Source: JAGOVB01 sp964481175
Lineage (GTDB): Bacteria; Patescibacteriota; Minisyncoccia; Phycocordibacterales; PALSA-1337
DNA: 13,657 nucleotides
Assembly (NCBI GenBank): GCA_964481175.1
Contig: CAYZSZ010000014.1
Coordinates: 1-13,657 of the forward strand
Direction: 5' to 3'
Shown here: positions 1-7,278 of the stretch, one piece after another
Position numbering within the stretch: the first letter of the stretch is position 1
Layout: each line of letters starts with the position of its first letter
Program-made: the position numbers and the translations under genes
Notes under the pieces: generated by a model
What the model was told of the DNA's origin: nothing
What the model saw: only the letters and a program-made list of their open reading frames with translations
The model's database searches: none

Positions 1-71
1 AGGTAATACATAGACGATAGCAAACCGAGATAAAATATTTATGAATTTTTACACGTTTGAGTGATTGGAAA

Positions 72-89
72 ACAGAATTATTTATCTGT
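72..89 (-). terminator. possible weak terminator after rnc
   Basis: On the minus strand, just past the rnc stop, ACAGA (89-85) can pair with TCTGT (76-72) across an 8-nt AT-rich loop, followed by TTTT. The stem is only five base pairs, so this is a weak candidate. The rest of positions 1-92 is AT-rich and I see no gene in it; its longest plus-strand start (ATG at 41) ends after seven codons. Confidence 0.25.
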
Positions 90-92
90 AAA

Positions 93-800
93 CTACCACC
101 CCTTCACCTCGAGCGCTTTTTCTGCTGCTTTTTGTTCTGCCTCTTGCTTTGAGAGTCCTGCACCTGTTGCTACCTGCACGTCACCGAGAAATACTCCAAG
201 GGTAAAAAGCTTACTGTGATCTGGTCCAGTTTCCTTTAGTGTTTTGTATGAAGGGGTGATACCTACTTTTTCTTGAGCGCGCTCCTGAAAACGACTCTTT
301 GCATCGAGCCATAGTTTTTTATCTACTATTTCATCGATATCGACTACTTCAAGTAAATTCTTTGAGACAAAATTTGCAGCGATACCGTATCCCTGATCCG
401 TATATATAGCACCGATGATGGCCTCGACAGCATCAGCGATGATGATCGAACGCGCACGTCCAACGTCTTTGGTTTCGCCTTTTGACATCAAAAGATATGG
501 ATTGATCCCCATGATTTCACCTACTTTAGAAAGACTGTTTGTGTTTACGAGTGCAGAACGGTATGCAGTGAGATCTCCCTCTGCTCGATCTGGGAATTTG
601 TGGTATAGGAAATTTGTAACGACGAGTTCGAGCACCGCGTCTCCGAGGAATTCGAGGCGTTCGTTGTGACCTAGGCCGAGTCCACGGTTCTCATTGATAT
701 ATGAACGATGTGTACAGGCCTGTCGAAGAAGACTTGGATCGCGGAATTCGACGCCAATTTTCTTTTCTAACTCTTCAAAATTAGGAAGTTTTTTCTGCAC
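93..800 (-). CDS. rnc: ribonuclease III
   Basis: Ribonuclease III, the Mg2+-dependent double-strand-specific endonuclease that matures rRNA and cuts structured transcripts in the cytoplasm. The 235-aa length is normal. The RNase III catalytic domain fills about residues 8-155, with the signature NERLEFLGD at 46-54. E47, E50, D54, D123 and E126 correspond to the known acidic active-site positions. A double-stranded RNA-binding domain fills about 163-232, with the typical ending SKQEAEQKAAEKAL. The start is GTG at 800, inside the last codons of the upstream nusB-Nudix gene (20-bp overlap). No ATG or SD lies nearby, so translational coupling to that gene is likely. It is the last gene of the rnhB-rpmF-nusB-rnc run. 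Identification is secure; only the exact start is uncertain. Confidence 0.96.
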   Translation of the reverse strand: MQKKLPNFEELEKKIGVEFRDPSLLRQACTHRSYINENRGLGLGHNERLEFLGDAVLELVVTNFLYHKFPDRAEGDLTAYRSALVNTNSLSKVGEIMGINPYLLMSKGETKDVGRARSIIIADAVEAIIGAIYTDQGYGIAANFVSKNLLEVVDIDEIVDKKLWLDAKSRFQERAQEKVGITPSYKTLKETGPDHSKLFTLGVFLGDVQVATGAGLSKQEAEQKAAEKALEVKGW

Positions 801-1695
801 TGAGTAAATTTATTGCTTTAGTAATGATTGGGAGCATGTCATTGTAGAAATTGAGCTCCAAAATATCTGCCAAACGGAACCATCGCGCATCATCGAGTCC
901 TCCTGTAGTCCCGAGCTTGATCGGATCAAACTTTGATTCTGCCAAAAAGTAGTTTACTTGTTTGCGCAGTTTGCCGAGCTCTGGGTCTGCAGCGATATAC
1001 TCGTTATTTCCGAGGACTTCGCCGATCGTGATATCGAGTCCCATCTCTTCTTTTATCTTTAGCACGGTACCTTCTTTGACGTCTATATCTGCTGGGATTT
1101 TACCTTTTGAAAGGGTCCAGTGACCAAAAACATCATGCACGAGTGCCAAATATATTTCACCTTCGTGTTTTGCATAGACGACTGCACCTCCCAGCTTTTG
1201 GATCGGCATCTTTTCATATGGGATGTCGGGGATTTTTACTTTCTTCTTTTTTGGAGCTGCGTCTTTTCCTGGTTCTCCGATTTCTTTGTATACAGATCCC
1301 AACACTCCGTTTACGAACTTTCCGCTATTTTCTCCTCCATACGATTTTGCTAACTCGATAGCCTCATTGATCGCTACTTTTGCTGGGACTTCATCACGAT
1401 TTGCAAACAAGAGTTCGAATAGACCGATACGCAAAATATTTCTATCAACTACAGATATTTTGTCTATTGGCCAATCGGGTGCTGCTTTTTCGATGATAAG
1501 ATCGAGGTCTGGACGCTTCGCAATGATATTTTCAAACAGATTACGCATGAACTCGATATCACTCATCCCTGGTGCAAACTCTGCTGCATTTCGGTCGAGT
1601 ATACCTTTTAGGTCATGCTTTGCTTCATCACCGCCAAAGTCCCATTCAAAGAGTGACTGGAGAACTATTGATCTTGAGAGGTGTCTATTTGCCAT
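781..1695 (-). CDS. nusB: NusB fused to a Nudix-fold domain
   Basis: Two-domain protein of 304 aa. Residues 1-140 are NusB, the antitermination factor that binds boxA RNA with NusE/S10 during rRNA transcription; the diagnostic stretch runs from DRNILRIG (84-91) to KFVNGVLGSVYKEIG (126-140). A Lys/Pro linker (about 141-165) leads to a Nudix-fold domain (about 166-297), recognised by HWTLSKGKI (192-200) followed by a box of exactly the canonical 23-residue length (198-220). In that box G198, E216, E217, G219 and a hydrophobic last residue are kept. The usual first Glu is I204, and the Arg-Glu pair is L212-K213. Ordinary NusB is about 130-150 aa, so the C-terminal half is an addition. The gene starts 34 nt after rpmF and overlaps rnc. 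NusB is secure; Nudix fold is likely; hydrolase activity is doubtful because of the missing residues. Confidence 0.9.
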   Translation of the reverse strand: MANRHLSRSIVLQSLFEWDFGGDEAKHDLKGILDRNAAEFAPGMSDIEFMRNLFENIIAKRPDLDLIIEKAAPDWPIDKISVVDRNILRIGLFELLFANRDEVPAKVAINEAIELAKSYGGENSGKFVNGVLGSVYKEIGEPGKDAAPKKKKVKIPDIPYEKMPIQKLGGAVVYAKHEGEIYLALVHDVFGHWTLSKGKIPADIDVKEGTVLKIKEEMGLDITIGEVLGNNEYIAADPELGKLRKQVNYFLAESKFDPIKLGTTGGLDDARWFRLADILELNFYNDMLPIITKAINLLSAEKTS

Positions 1696-1729
1696 TTTAA
1701 TTTTTTAAAGTACTGTTCACGTTTCTTTT

Positions 1730-1957
1730 TTATCGAGCAGTTGTTTCTTTTACTTTTGCTCGAGCCATCTTTTTGTCGAGCGCTTTTTTCATATCGATAA
1801 TCATTTTACCACGATAGTATCCACATTTTGCACACATAGAGTGTCGAAGATGCATCGCTCCACAATTTGAACACTTTGAAAGACGAGCAGCGTCTAGTGC
1901 ATGATGACTTCGTCTATTATCTCGGTGAGCCCGAGTTGCGCGCATTCGATTTACCAT
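1730..1957 (-). CDS. rpmF: 50S ribosomal protein L32
   Basis: Ribosomal protein L32 of the large subunit, 75 aa. It has the typical basic N-terminus (HRDNRRSHHAL at 11-21) and a four-cysteine zinc ribbon, CSNC (C29, C32) and CAKC (C42, C45). The ATG at 1957 is chosen over an upstream in-frame extension to 2080. That extension overlaps the rnhB 3' end, and L32 normally begins only a few residues before the basic HRD/RRSH block. The N-terminus (MVNRMRATRAH) differs from the common MAVPKRK form. In many bacteria rpmF is linked to plsX and fabH; here it lies between rnhB and nusB, consistent with a lineage whose gene order is built around RNA metabolism. It probably has its own promoter and shares a transcript with nusB. 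Confidence 0.94.
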   Translation of the reverse strand: MVNRMRATRAHRDNRRSHHALDAARLSKCSNCGAMHLRHSMCAKCGYYRGKMIIDMKKALDKKMARAKVKETTAR

Positions 1958-1966
1958 AATGGCTAT

Positions 1967-1972
1967 ACTATA
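1967..1972 (-). promoter_or_regulatory. candidate -10 box of rpmF
   Basis: TATAGT (5 of 6 to TATAAT) lies nine nucleotides before the rpmF ATG, in the last codons of rnhB and the 10-bp gap. Initiation at the usual distance would leave a leader of about three nucleotides. No good -35 was seen. Confidence 0.45.
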
Positions 1973-2534
1973 CAGGTTTTGCGGTTTTTTGCAAGAAGGA
2001 AAGCCTATGTAACGGCGATTTCCCACCCTTTTTGATGGCTGTATAATGCGCCCTGGTTCCATACCCTTTATGCCCCTCAAAGCCGTATATAGGGTACTTT
2101 TTGGCCATTTTACGCATATATCCGTCCCTAGTTACCTTTGCAATAATAGAGGCGAGGGCTATACAAACCTCCTTTTCATCCCCTTTTATAATCGTCTTTT
2201 GATTTTTAAATTCTGATGGTGCTTTTAGTCCTCCATCAAGCAAAACCAAAGTATCAGTGGGAAATATAGAAATAGATTCTGCCAATGCTTTTTTTATACA
2301 AAAACTAATCCCCTTTTTATCTATTTCTTTTGCGCTGATGCTTGTGACTTTGTATTGTACTTCGTTTTTGATAATAGAAAATATTTCTTCTCGCTTTTTT
2401 TCTGAAAGCTTTTTCGAATCTTTTATTCCTTTATATTTCTTAGCAATATCCGATGAAATCATACAGGCACAGACCGTAACCGGCCCTGCTATGGGACCTC
2501 TTCCGACTTCGTCGATGCCGATCATGTATTTCAT
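1968..2534 (-). CDS. rnhB: ribonuclease HII
   Basis: Ribonuclease HII, which cuts RNA in RNA/DNA hybrids and removes single ribonucleotides misincorporated in DNA. The 188-aa length is normal. The family signature GIDEVGRGPIAGPV (6-19) carries catalytic D8 and E9. D100 in VLLDGG and D119 in IKGDEKE fit the other two acidic metal ligands, and ASIIAKVTRD (128-137) is the conserved stretch after them. The ATG at 2534 lies exactly six nucleotides after a perfect TATAAT on the minus strand and begins right at the conserved core, so it is a firm start. By eye the gene is more AT-rich than dnaE. It heads the minus-strand cluster and is divergent from dnaE. Confidence 0.96.
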   Translation of the reverse strand: MKYMIGIDEVGRGPIAGPVTVCACMISSDIAKKYKGIKDSKKLSEKKREEIFSIIKNEVQYKVTSISAKEIDKKGISFCIKKALAESISIFPTDTLVLLDGGLKAPSEFKNQKTIIKGDEKEVCIALASIIAKVTRDGYMRKMAKKYPIYGFEGHKGYGTRAHYTAIKKGGKSPLHRLSFLQKTAKPV

Positions 2535-2540
2535 AGCTGG

Positions 2541-2546
2541 ATTATA
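2541..2546 (-). promoter_or_regulatory. -10 box of rnhB (leaderless)
   Basis: Perfect TATAAT on the minus strand, followed by CCAGCT and then the rnhB ATG. At the standard distance from the -10 box, the predicted first transcribed base is the A of the start codon (2534). The -35 region (about 2564-2569, TAAAGA) matches consensus poorly. Confidence 0.65.
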
Positions 2547-2556
2547 ACAAAATATG

Positions 2557-2562
2557 TATAAT
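2557..2562 (+). promoter_or_regulatory. -10 box of dnaE (leaderless)
   Basis: Perfect TATAAT followed by GTCTTT and the ATG at 2569, so the predicted transcription start is the A of that ATG. It is separated from the opposing rnhB -10 box by only ten base pairs. No recognisable -35. Its position also argues that the upstream in-frame ATG at 2554 is not the start. Confidence 0.65.
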
Positions 2563-2568
2563 GTCTTT

Positions 2569-5500
2569 ATGCCCCACCCGTTTATCCATCTCCACGTCCA
2601 CAGTCACTACTCTCTCCTCAACGCCCTCCCAAAGATCGATGATCTCGTCGCTCGAGCAAAGGAGCTCAATATGCCCGCACTTGCGATCACTGATGCTGGA
2701 AACATGTACGGTGTGATCGATTTTTATATGGCCTGTGTCAAAAAAGGGATAAAGCCGATCATCGGTGTAGATTTCTATGTCGCAACCAGAACCCGAAAAG
2801 ACATGCAGGCTGGCGTCGATAGCAAACGTCATCGACTAGTGCTTTTGGCAAAAGATTTTGAAGGATATAAAAATCTAATAAAGCTCGTTACCTATTCGAA
2901 CCTCGAAGGATTCTACTACAAACCTCGTATCGACAAAGAGCTCATCAAAAAATACAATCAAGGTATCGTTGCGATCGCTCCATCGTTTTCAAGTGAGATC
3001 TCTGCAGCACTCAAGATGCGCGATATCGAAAAGGCAAAAGAAAAGATAGCCTGGTACAAGAGTGTCTACCCAGATTTTTATATCGAGATCACTCGCCACC
3101 CAGAGATCGATGGACACGAAGGACTCATGAATCAGCTCATCAAGCTTGCTCACGAGACCGACACACCGATCGTCGCCGCTCATGATGTGTACTATATAAA
3201 CGAAGAGGACCGCGCAGCTCGTGACACGCTCATGCTCGTAAACACTCACGGCGATGGATCTGATCGCTCTGACAATGACGACGAAAACTTTTCTTTTATC
3301 TCTACCGAAAAAGCAAACGAGCTTTTTGCTGATATTCCCGAAGCGCTCGACAATACCCAAAAGATTGCAGATATGTGCAATGTCACACTCACCCTCGGCA
3401 AATGGCTTTTCCCAAAATACGTTGTCGAAAGCGGTCTTTCATATGACGAAGAGCTGCGCCGCATTGCCTACGAAGGCATTCCAAAACGTGGACTCTCACT
3501 CACCAAAGAAGTCACCGACCGTCTCGACTACGAACTCGAGGTGATCAAAAACAAAGGATATGCTCAGTACTTCCTCGTAGTGACCGACCTCCTCAAATAC
3601 GCGCACGAGCACGGCATCCTCACAAACATCCGAGGATCGGTTGCCGGATCCCTTACGACATACGTCACTCGTATTACAAACGTCGATCCGCTCGCATACA
3701 ACCTACCATTCGAACGATTCCTAAACCCAGAACGACCTTCGGCTCCCGATATCGACATGGACTTTGCCGATAACCGACGCGACGAAGTGATCGACTATGT
3801 TCGAAGAAAATACGGACATGACAAAGTAGCTCAGATCGGAACTTTTGGAACCATGATGGCCAAAGGATCAGTGCGCGACGTTGCACGAGCGATGGGATAC
3901 CCATACGAAATCGGCGATCGTATTTCAAAACTCATCCCTATGGGTGCCCAAGGCTTCCCCATGACGATCGATCGAGCACTCGAAGAAGTGACTGAGTTCC
4001 GAGATTTGTACAACAAAGATGCAGATACCAAACGTATCGTCGATATGGCAAAAAAGATTGAAGGATGTGCCCGACACATTTCCGTCCACGCTGCCGGCGT
4101 GGTGATCGGTCCCGAAGCACTCGTCGAATATGTACCTCTCCAGTACGATACTAAAGGAGACAACAAAATCATCACCCAATACGACATGTACGCCGTCGGA
4201 GAAGACGGAGTAGGTCTTTTGAAGTTCGACTTTTTGGGTATCAAAAATCTCGCCATCCTCGCTGATGCAATCGAGCGTGTAAAAAAGATCGAAGGCATCA
4301 CGATCGATATCGACGAGATACCCCTCGACGATCCAAAAACATTTGAAATCCTCGCCAAGGGTCAGACCACCGGACTCTTCCAGCTCAACGGTACTGGTAT
4401 GACAAAATTCTTGGTCGACCTCAAGCCTACCCGTATCCACGACATCAATGCGATGGTGGCCCTCTATCGTCCTGGACCTTTGGAATCGATCCCAGAATAC
4501 ATCGAACGAAAACACGATCCAGAAAAGATAAAATACTTGGACCCTCGTCTCAAAACTATTCTCGACATGTCATACGGTGTGATCACCTATCAGGACGACG
4601 TTATGATGATTGCGATCAAGCTCGGTGGATACTCTTGGCTCGAAGCAGACAAGCTCCGAAAAGCGATGGGTAAAAAGATTCCAAAAGAAATGGAGGAGCA
4701 AAAAGGAAAACTGCTCGCTGGTCTCATCAAAAACGGATTGACTGAAAAGAAAGCGATGCAGCTTTGGAAACTGATCGAACCGTTTGCCGCATACGGATTC
4801 AACAAAGCACACGCTGCAAGCTACGGTCGTGTGGCATACCAAACCGCATACATGAAAGCAAACTATCCTGCTATATACATGTCTGCAGTGCTCACCGCCG
4901 ACTCAGGAGATGTAGAAAAGATCGGCGAATTCGTCGCTGAGTGTCGACGCATGGGCATACCTATTCTCCCACCGGATGTAAATGAAAGTTACAGCCAGTT
5001 TACCGTGGTCCCAGGAAAAGAAAAGACGATCCGATTTGGACTCGTCACCATCAAAAACTTTGGCCAAGGCATCGCCACCGCCATCATCGAGGAACGAAAG
5101 CGTGCAGGCAAGTTTACCTCTCTCGCAAACTTTCTCGACCGAGTCCGTGATCGAAATTTGAATAAAAAATCCCTAGAAGCACTGATCAAAGCAGGAGCGA
5201 TCGACAGTTTTGGTATCGATCGTGGAGTCCTCATGGGAAACATCGAAAACCTTTTGGCCTACAACAAAGAACATGAGAAACTCCCAACAAACCAAGACTC
5301 GTTATTCGGTCTCATGGAAGATACCAGTACTCTTCCAAAGCTAAAGCTCGCAGATGTACCACCTGTCTCAGAAAAAGAACGTCTCGCATGGGAAAAAGAG
5401 CTCCTCGGCCTCTACATCTCTGGTCACCCACTCGACCCATATCGAGACAAGATAAATTCTCGAGATATGAATATTTTGAAAGCAAAAGAAGTCGATGATA

Positions 5501-5748
5501 CCGAAAAAGAAGTGATCTTCCCTTGTATCGTAGAGATGGTCAAACCATTCAATACAAAAAAGGGTGACATGATGGCATTCCTCACTCTCACCGACTTCAG
5601 TGGCTCAATCGAAGCGGTCGCATTCCCAAAACTATACGAAGGAAGCAAATCACTCCTCCAAGTCGACAAGTGTCTAGCTGTTAAAGGAAAGGTAAATGAA
5701 AGAAATGGCACAAAAAGCTTTGTGATAGAAAAAGTAAAGGAATTGTAG
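2569..5748 (+). CDS. dnaE: DNA polymerase III subunit alpha
   Basis: Catalytic subunit of the replicative DNA polymerase, 1059 aa from the ATG at 2569 (five residues shorter than the longest reading frame). Numbered from that ATG, an N-terminal PHP domain (about 1-275) begins HPFIHLHVHSHYS. The C-family polymerase core contains PDIDMDF with catalytic D396 and D398, and the third aspartate D554 in LLKFDFLG. QDSLFG at 909-914 is an excellent beta-clamp-binding motif. An OB-fold (about 980-1055) ends the protein. It stops soon after the OB-fold, so a long tau-binding C-terminal domain like that of the 1160-aa E. coli protein seems absent. Several PHP metal positions are replaced (N18, A43, D68), which suggests the domain is not an active proofreading nuclease. 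No separate epsilon exonuclease gene is in the window. Confidence 0.97.
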   Translation: MPHPFIHLHVHSHYSLLNALPKIDDLVARAKELNMPALAITDAGNMYGVIDFYMACVKKGIKPIIGVDFYVATRTRKDMQAGVDSKRHRLVLLAKDFEGYKNLIKLVTYSNLEGFYYKPRIDKELIKKYNQGIVAIAPSFSSEISAALKMRDIEKAKEKIAWYKSVYPDFYIEITRHPEIDGHEGLMNQLIKLAHETDTPIVAAHDVYYINEEDRAARDTLMLVNTHGDGSDRSDNDDENFSFISTEKANELFADIPEALDNTQKIADMCNVTLTLGKWLFPKYVVESGLSYDEELRRIAYEGIPKRGLSLTKEVTDRLDYELEVIKNKGYAQYFLVVTDLLKYAHEHGILTNIRGSVAGSLTTYVTRITNVDPLAYNLPFERFLNPERPSAPDIDMDFADNRRDEVIDYVRRKYGHDKVAQIGTFGTMMAKGSVRDVARAMGYPYEIGDRISKLIPMGAQGFPMTIDRALEEVTEFRDLYNKDADTKRIVDMAKKIEGCARHISVHAAGVVIGPEALVEYVPLQYDTKGDNKIITQYDMYAVGEDGVGLLKFDFLGIKNLAILADAIERVKKIEGITIDIDEIPLDDPKTFEILAKGQTTGLFQLNGTGMTKFLVDLKPTRIHDINAMVALYRPGPLESIPEYIERKHDPEKIKYLDPRLKTILDMSYGVITYQDDVMMIAIKLGGYSWLEADKLRKAMGKKIPKEMEEQKGKLLAGLIKNGLTEKKAMQLWKLIEPFAAYGFNKAHAASYGRVAYQTAYMKANYPAIYMSAVLTADSGDVEKIGEFVAECRRMGIPILPPDVNESYSQFTVVPGKEKTIRFGLVTIKNFGQGIATAIIEERKRAGKFTSLANFLDRVRDRNLNKKSLEALIKAGAIDSFGIDRGVLMGNIENLLAYNKEHEKLPTNQDSLFGLMEDTSTLPKLKLADVPPVSEKERLAWEKELLGLYISGHPLDPYRDKINSRDMNILKAKEVDDTEKEVIFPCIVEMVKPFNTKKGDMMAFLTLTDFSGSIEAVAFPKLYEGSKSLLQVDKCLAVKGKVNERNGTKSFVIEKVKEL

Positions 5749-5754
5749 TACTAT
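5749..5754 (+). promoter_or_regulatory. candidate -10 box of thrS (leaderless)
   Basis: TACTAT immediately follows the dnaE stop codon and lies exactly six nucleotides before the thrS ATG, the same spacing as at dnaE and rnhB. It keeps the most conserved -10 positions (T, A, last T). TAGAAA at 5726-5731 is a 4-of-6 match to the -35 at 17-bp spacing. thrS may also be read from dnaE. Confidence 0.45.
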
Positions 5755-5760
5755 ACACGC

Positions 5761-6993
5761 ATGGAAATACAAGATAATGACCACCGAAAAATAGGCAAGG
5801 AGCTAGAACTCTTTACTTTTTCTGACACCGTAGGAAAAGGACTTCCCCTCTGGACCGAAAAAGGAGCTGCGATCCGCCGCGAGCTAGAGCGCTTTGTTGT
5901 AGACGAAGAGATAAAGCGAGACTACAAACACGTCTACACTCCTGACATTGCTAACCTTGCACTATATAAAAAGTCTGGTCACTATCCGTACTACAAGGAC
6001 TCTATGTATGCGCCGATTGTTATCGACGACGAAGAGTACATGCTCCGACCGATGACTTGTCCGCACCACTTTGAGCTATACCTCTCAAAGCCTCGTTCAT
6101 ATCGAGAACTCCCTATGCGTATAGCTGAGATAGCAAAACTATACCGTTACGAGCAGTCTGGTGAGCTTGCAGGACTTGTACGTGTTCGAAGCTTTTGTCT
6201 TTCAGACGCCCACATCATATGTGCGAGCGACGAACAAGCAAAACAAGAGGTCAAAGGTGCACTCGACCTCATCGAACACATGGCTAGTGTCTTTGGTCTA
6301 GTAAAGGGCGAGGACTTCTGGTATCGCCTCTCTCTTGGCGATCGAAAAGACGACAAAAAGTATTTTAAAGACGATGCAGCATGGGATCGTAGCGAAGAGA
6401 TACTCCGCAGCGTACTCAAAGAGCAGAACGTAAAATTTACAGAAGCAGAAAATGAAGCAGCATTTTACGGACCAAAGATCGATGTGCAGATGAAAGATGT
6501 TCGTGGAAAAGAAAACACAGCATTTACAGTGCAGTATGACTTCGTGATGCCAAAACGTTTTGCATTGAACTTTATAAACAAAGAAGGAAAAGAGCAAGAA
6601 TCTATCGTCGTCCACCGATCATCGATCGGAGCTATCGAGCGTGTGATGGCATTTCTTATTGAAAAATATGCTGGAAAGTTCCCTCTCTGGTTGTCTCCAG
6701 TCCAAGTCCGCGTGATCCCTATCGCCGATCGTCACAATGAAAAAGCTCAGGAATATATCACTCTACTCCGTGACGCACAGATCCGATACGATATCGATGT
6801 ATCTCCAGAAACATTTGGTAAAAAGATTCGAAATGCAAAGACAGAGCATGTACCGTACTTTATCATCCTCGGCGATAAAGACATCGAAGCAGGAAAAATA
6901 ACTCTCGAAAGCCGTGATCGTGGCCAGATCGGACAGGTTAGCATCGAAGAAGCGCTCGAGCGGATTTCAAAAGAGATAAAGGAGAAGAAATAA
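5761..6993 (+). CDS. thrS: threonyl-tRNA synthetase, minimal form
   Basis: Attaches threonine to tRNA-Thr in the cytoplasm. At 410 aa it is far shorter than the about 640-aa E. coli enzyme. It begins at DHRKIGKELELF, the entry to the class II catalytic core, so the N-terminal TGS domain and the Ser-tRNA-Thr editing domain are missing. The dnaE stop 12 nt upstream leaves no room for them. Catalytic zinc ligands are visible as C100 (MTCPHH), H151 (DAHIIC) and H285 (VVHRSSIG). Motif 2 lies around 127-147, motif 3 is GAIERVMAFLIE (290-301), and a C-terminal anticodon-binding domain fills about 312-405. It therefore looks active in charging but unable to edit on its own. A tRNA-Thr(UGU) gene lies at the right edge of the window. 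Confidence 0.95.
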   Translation: MEIQDNDHRKIGKELELFTFSDTVGKGLPLWTEKGAAIRRELERFVVDEEIKRDYKHVYTPDIANLALYKKSGHYPYYKDSMYAPIVIDDEEYMLRPMTCPHHFELYLSKPRSYRELPMRIAEIAKLYRYEQSGELAGLVRVRSFCLSDAHIICASDEQAKQEVKGALDLIEHMASVFGLVKGEDFWYRLSLGDRKDDKKYFKDDAAWDRSEEILRSVLKEQNVKFTEAENEAAFYGPKIDVQMKDVRGKENTAFTVQYDFVMPKRFALNFINKEGKEQESIVVHRSSIGAIERVMAFLIEKYAGKFPLWLSPVQVRVIPIADRHNEKAQEYITLLRDAQIRYDIDVSPETFGKKIRNAKTEHVPYFIILGDKDIEAGKITLESRDRGQIGQVSIEEALERISKEIKEKK

Positions 6994-7004
6994 AACAAAC
7001 AAAA

Positions 7005-7032
7005 CCCCTGAGCCACTTGCGTAGCTCAGGGG
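7005..7032 (-). terminator. strong terminator of the 50-aa ORF unit
   Basis: A perfect 9-bp stem, CCCCTGAGC (7005-7013) with GCTCAGGGG (7024-7032), encloses a 10-nt loop. On the minus strand it is followed by the T-rich tract GTTTTGTTTGTTTTATTT; on the plus strand nothing T-rich follows immediately. It is therefore oriented as a terminator for the minus-strand unit, though the stem may also hinder read-through from thrS, which ends 11 nt away. Confidence 0.75.
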
Positions 7033-7056
7033 GATCTGAGGTTTTGGTTCCAGGTC

Positions 7057-7209
7057 TCAGTTGAGCGGAACCACTGCACCGCCCTCGATGCGGTAATGCC
7101 TGACCGGCGCGGGACGGACCATATTGGCCGGGCGGAGGGTCGCAAGGGCATTCAAGATTGCGACGCCTGTGCGGATGGGCTGGGTCTTTTTTTTGCTGTT
7201 GGTGTTCAC
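7057..7209 (-). CDS. orphan small protein, 50 aa
   Basis: Small ORF starting with GTG at 7209 and ending with TGA 24 nt before a strong terminator. It reads MNTNSKKKTQPIRTG at the start, then an Ala/Leu/Arg-rich stretch, and ends GGAVVPLN. I recognise no family, signal peptide or membrane segment. Codon-position composition supports coding: by hand count G+C is 60%, 48% and 76% at positions 1, 2 and 3, the pattern of a genuine GC-rich gene. That bias looks unlike the neighbouring genes and suggests different ancestry. The GTG has no SD, but it lies 12 nt after the stop of an SD-preceded nine-codon ORF in the same frame, so reinitiation is possible. A structured non-coding RNA of about 270 nt is the main alternative, because the region is GC-rich and can fold. 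Confidence 0.55.
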   Translation of the reverse strand: MNTNSKKKTQPIRTGVAILNALATLRPANMVRPAPVRHYRIEGGAVVPLN

Positions 7210-7221
7210 TTTTGGGGCTAT

Positions 7222-7251
7222 TTAGGAGTTTGAGGCTCGGCTGGTCGACAT
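7222..7251 (-). CDS. nine-codon upstream ORF (leader peptide?)
   Basis: ATG at 7251 encodes MSTSRASNS followed by TAA, in the leader of the small transcription unit. It is preceded at a suitable distance by AGGTGAT, which matches part of the bacterial SD consensus (AGGAGGTGAT). It is in the same frame as the 50-aa ORF, with only the TAA and three further sense codons between them. It could be a leader peptide or the true 5' end of a gene interrupted by a stop. Confidence 0.35.
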   Translation of the reverse strand: MSTSRASNS

Positions 7252-7278
7252 GACCAATCACCTACCCTCTGGACATAT

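Noticed and set aside
1958..2080. N-terminal extension of rpmF to 2080
   Set aside because: It overlaps the rnhB 3' end in another frame, and L32 does not carry such an extension.
2554..2568. Upstream in-frame ATG for dnaE
   Set aside because: It overlaps the TATAAT box at 2557-2562, and the conserved PHP start fits the ATG at 2569.
3831..4515. Long antisense ORFs (175 and 196 aa) within dnaE
   Set aside because: They are shadows of the dnaE reading frame: no start signals, no recognisable family, and dnaE is clearly the coding strand.
7187..7194. Run of eight T on the plus strand as a thrS terminator
   Set aside because: No convincing hairpin precedes it, it is nearly 200 nt past the stop, and it is explained as the Lys codons of the 50-aa ORF.
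6938..7261. 107-aa minus-strand ORF starting with GTG at 7261
   Set aside because: It runs through the strong terminator hairpin and into the antisense of thrS, is Pro/Arg/Gln-rich, and its frame lacks the codon-position bias seen in the overlapping 50-aa frame.
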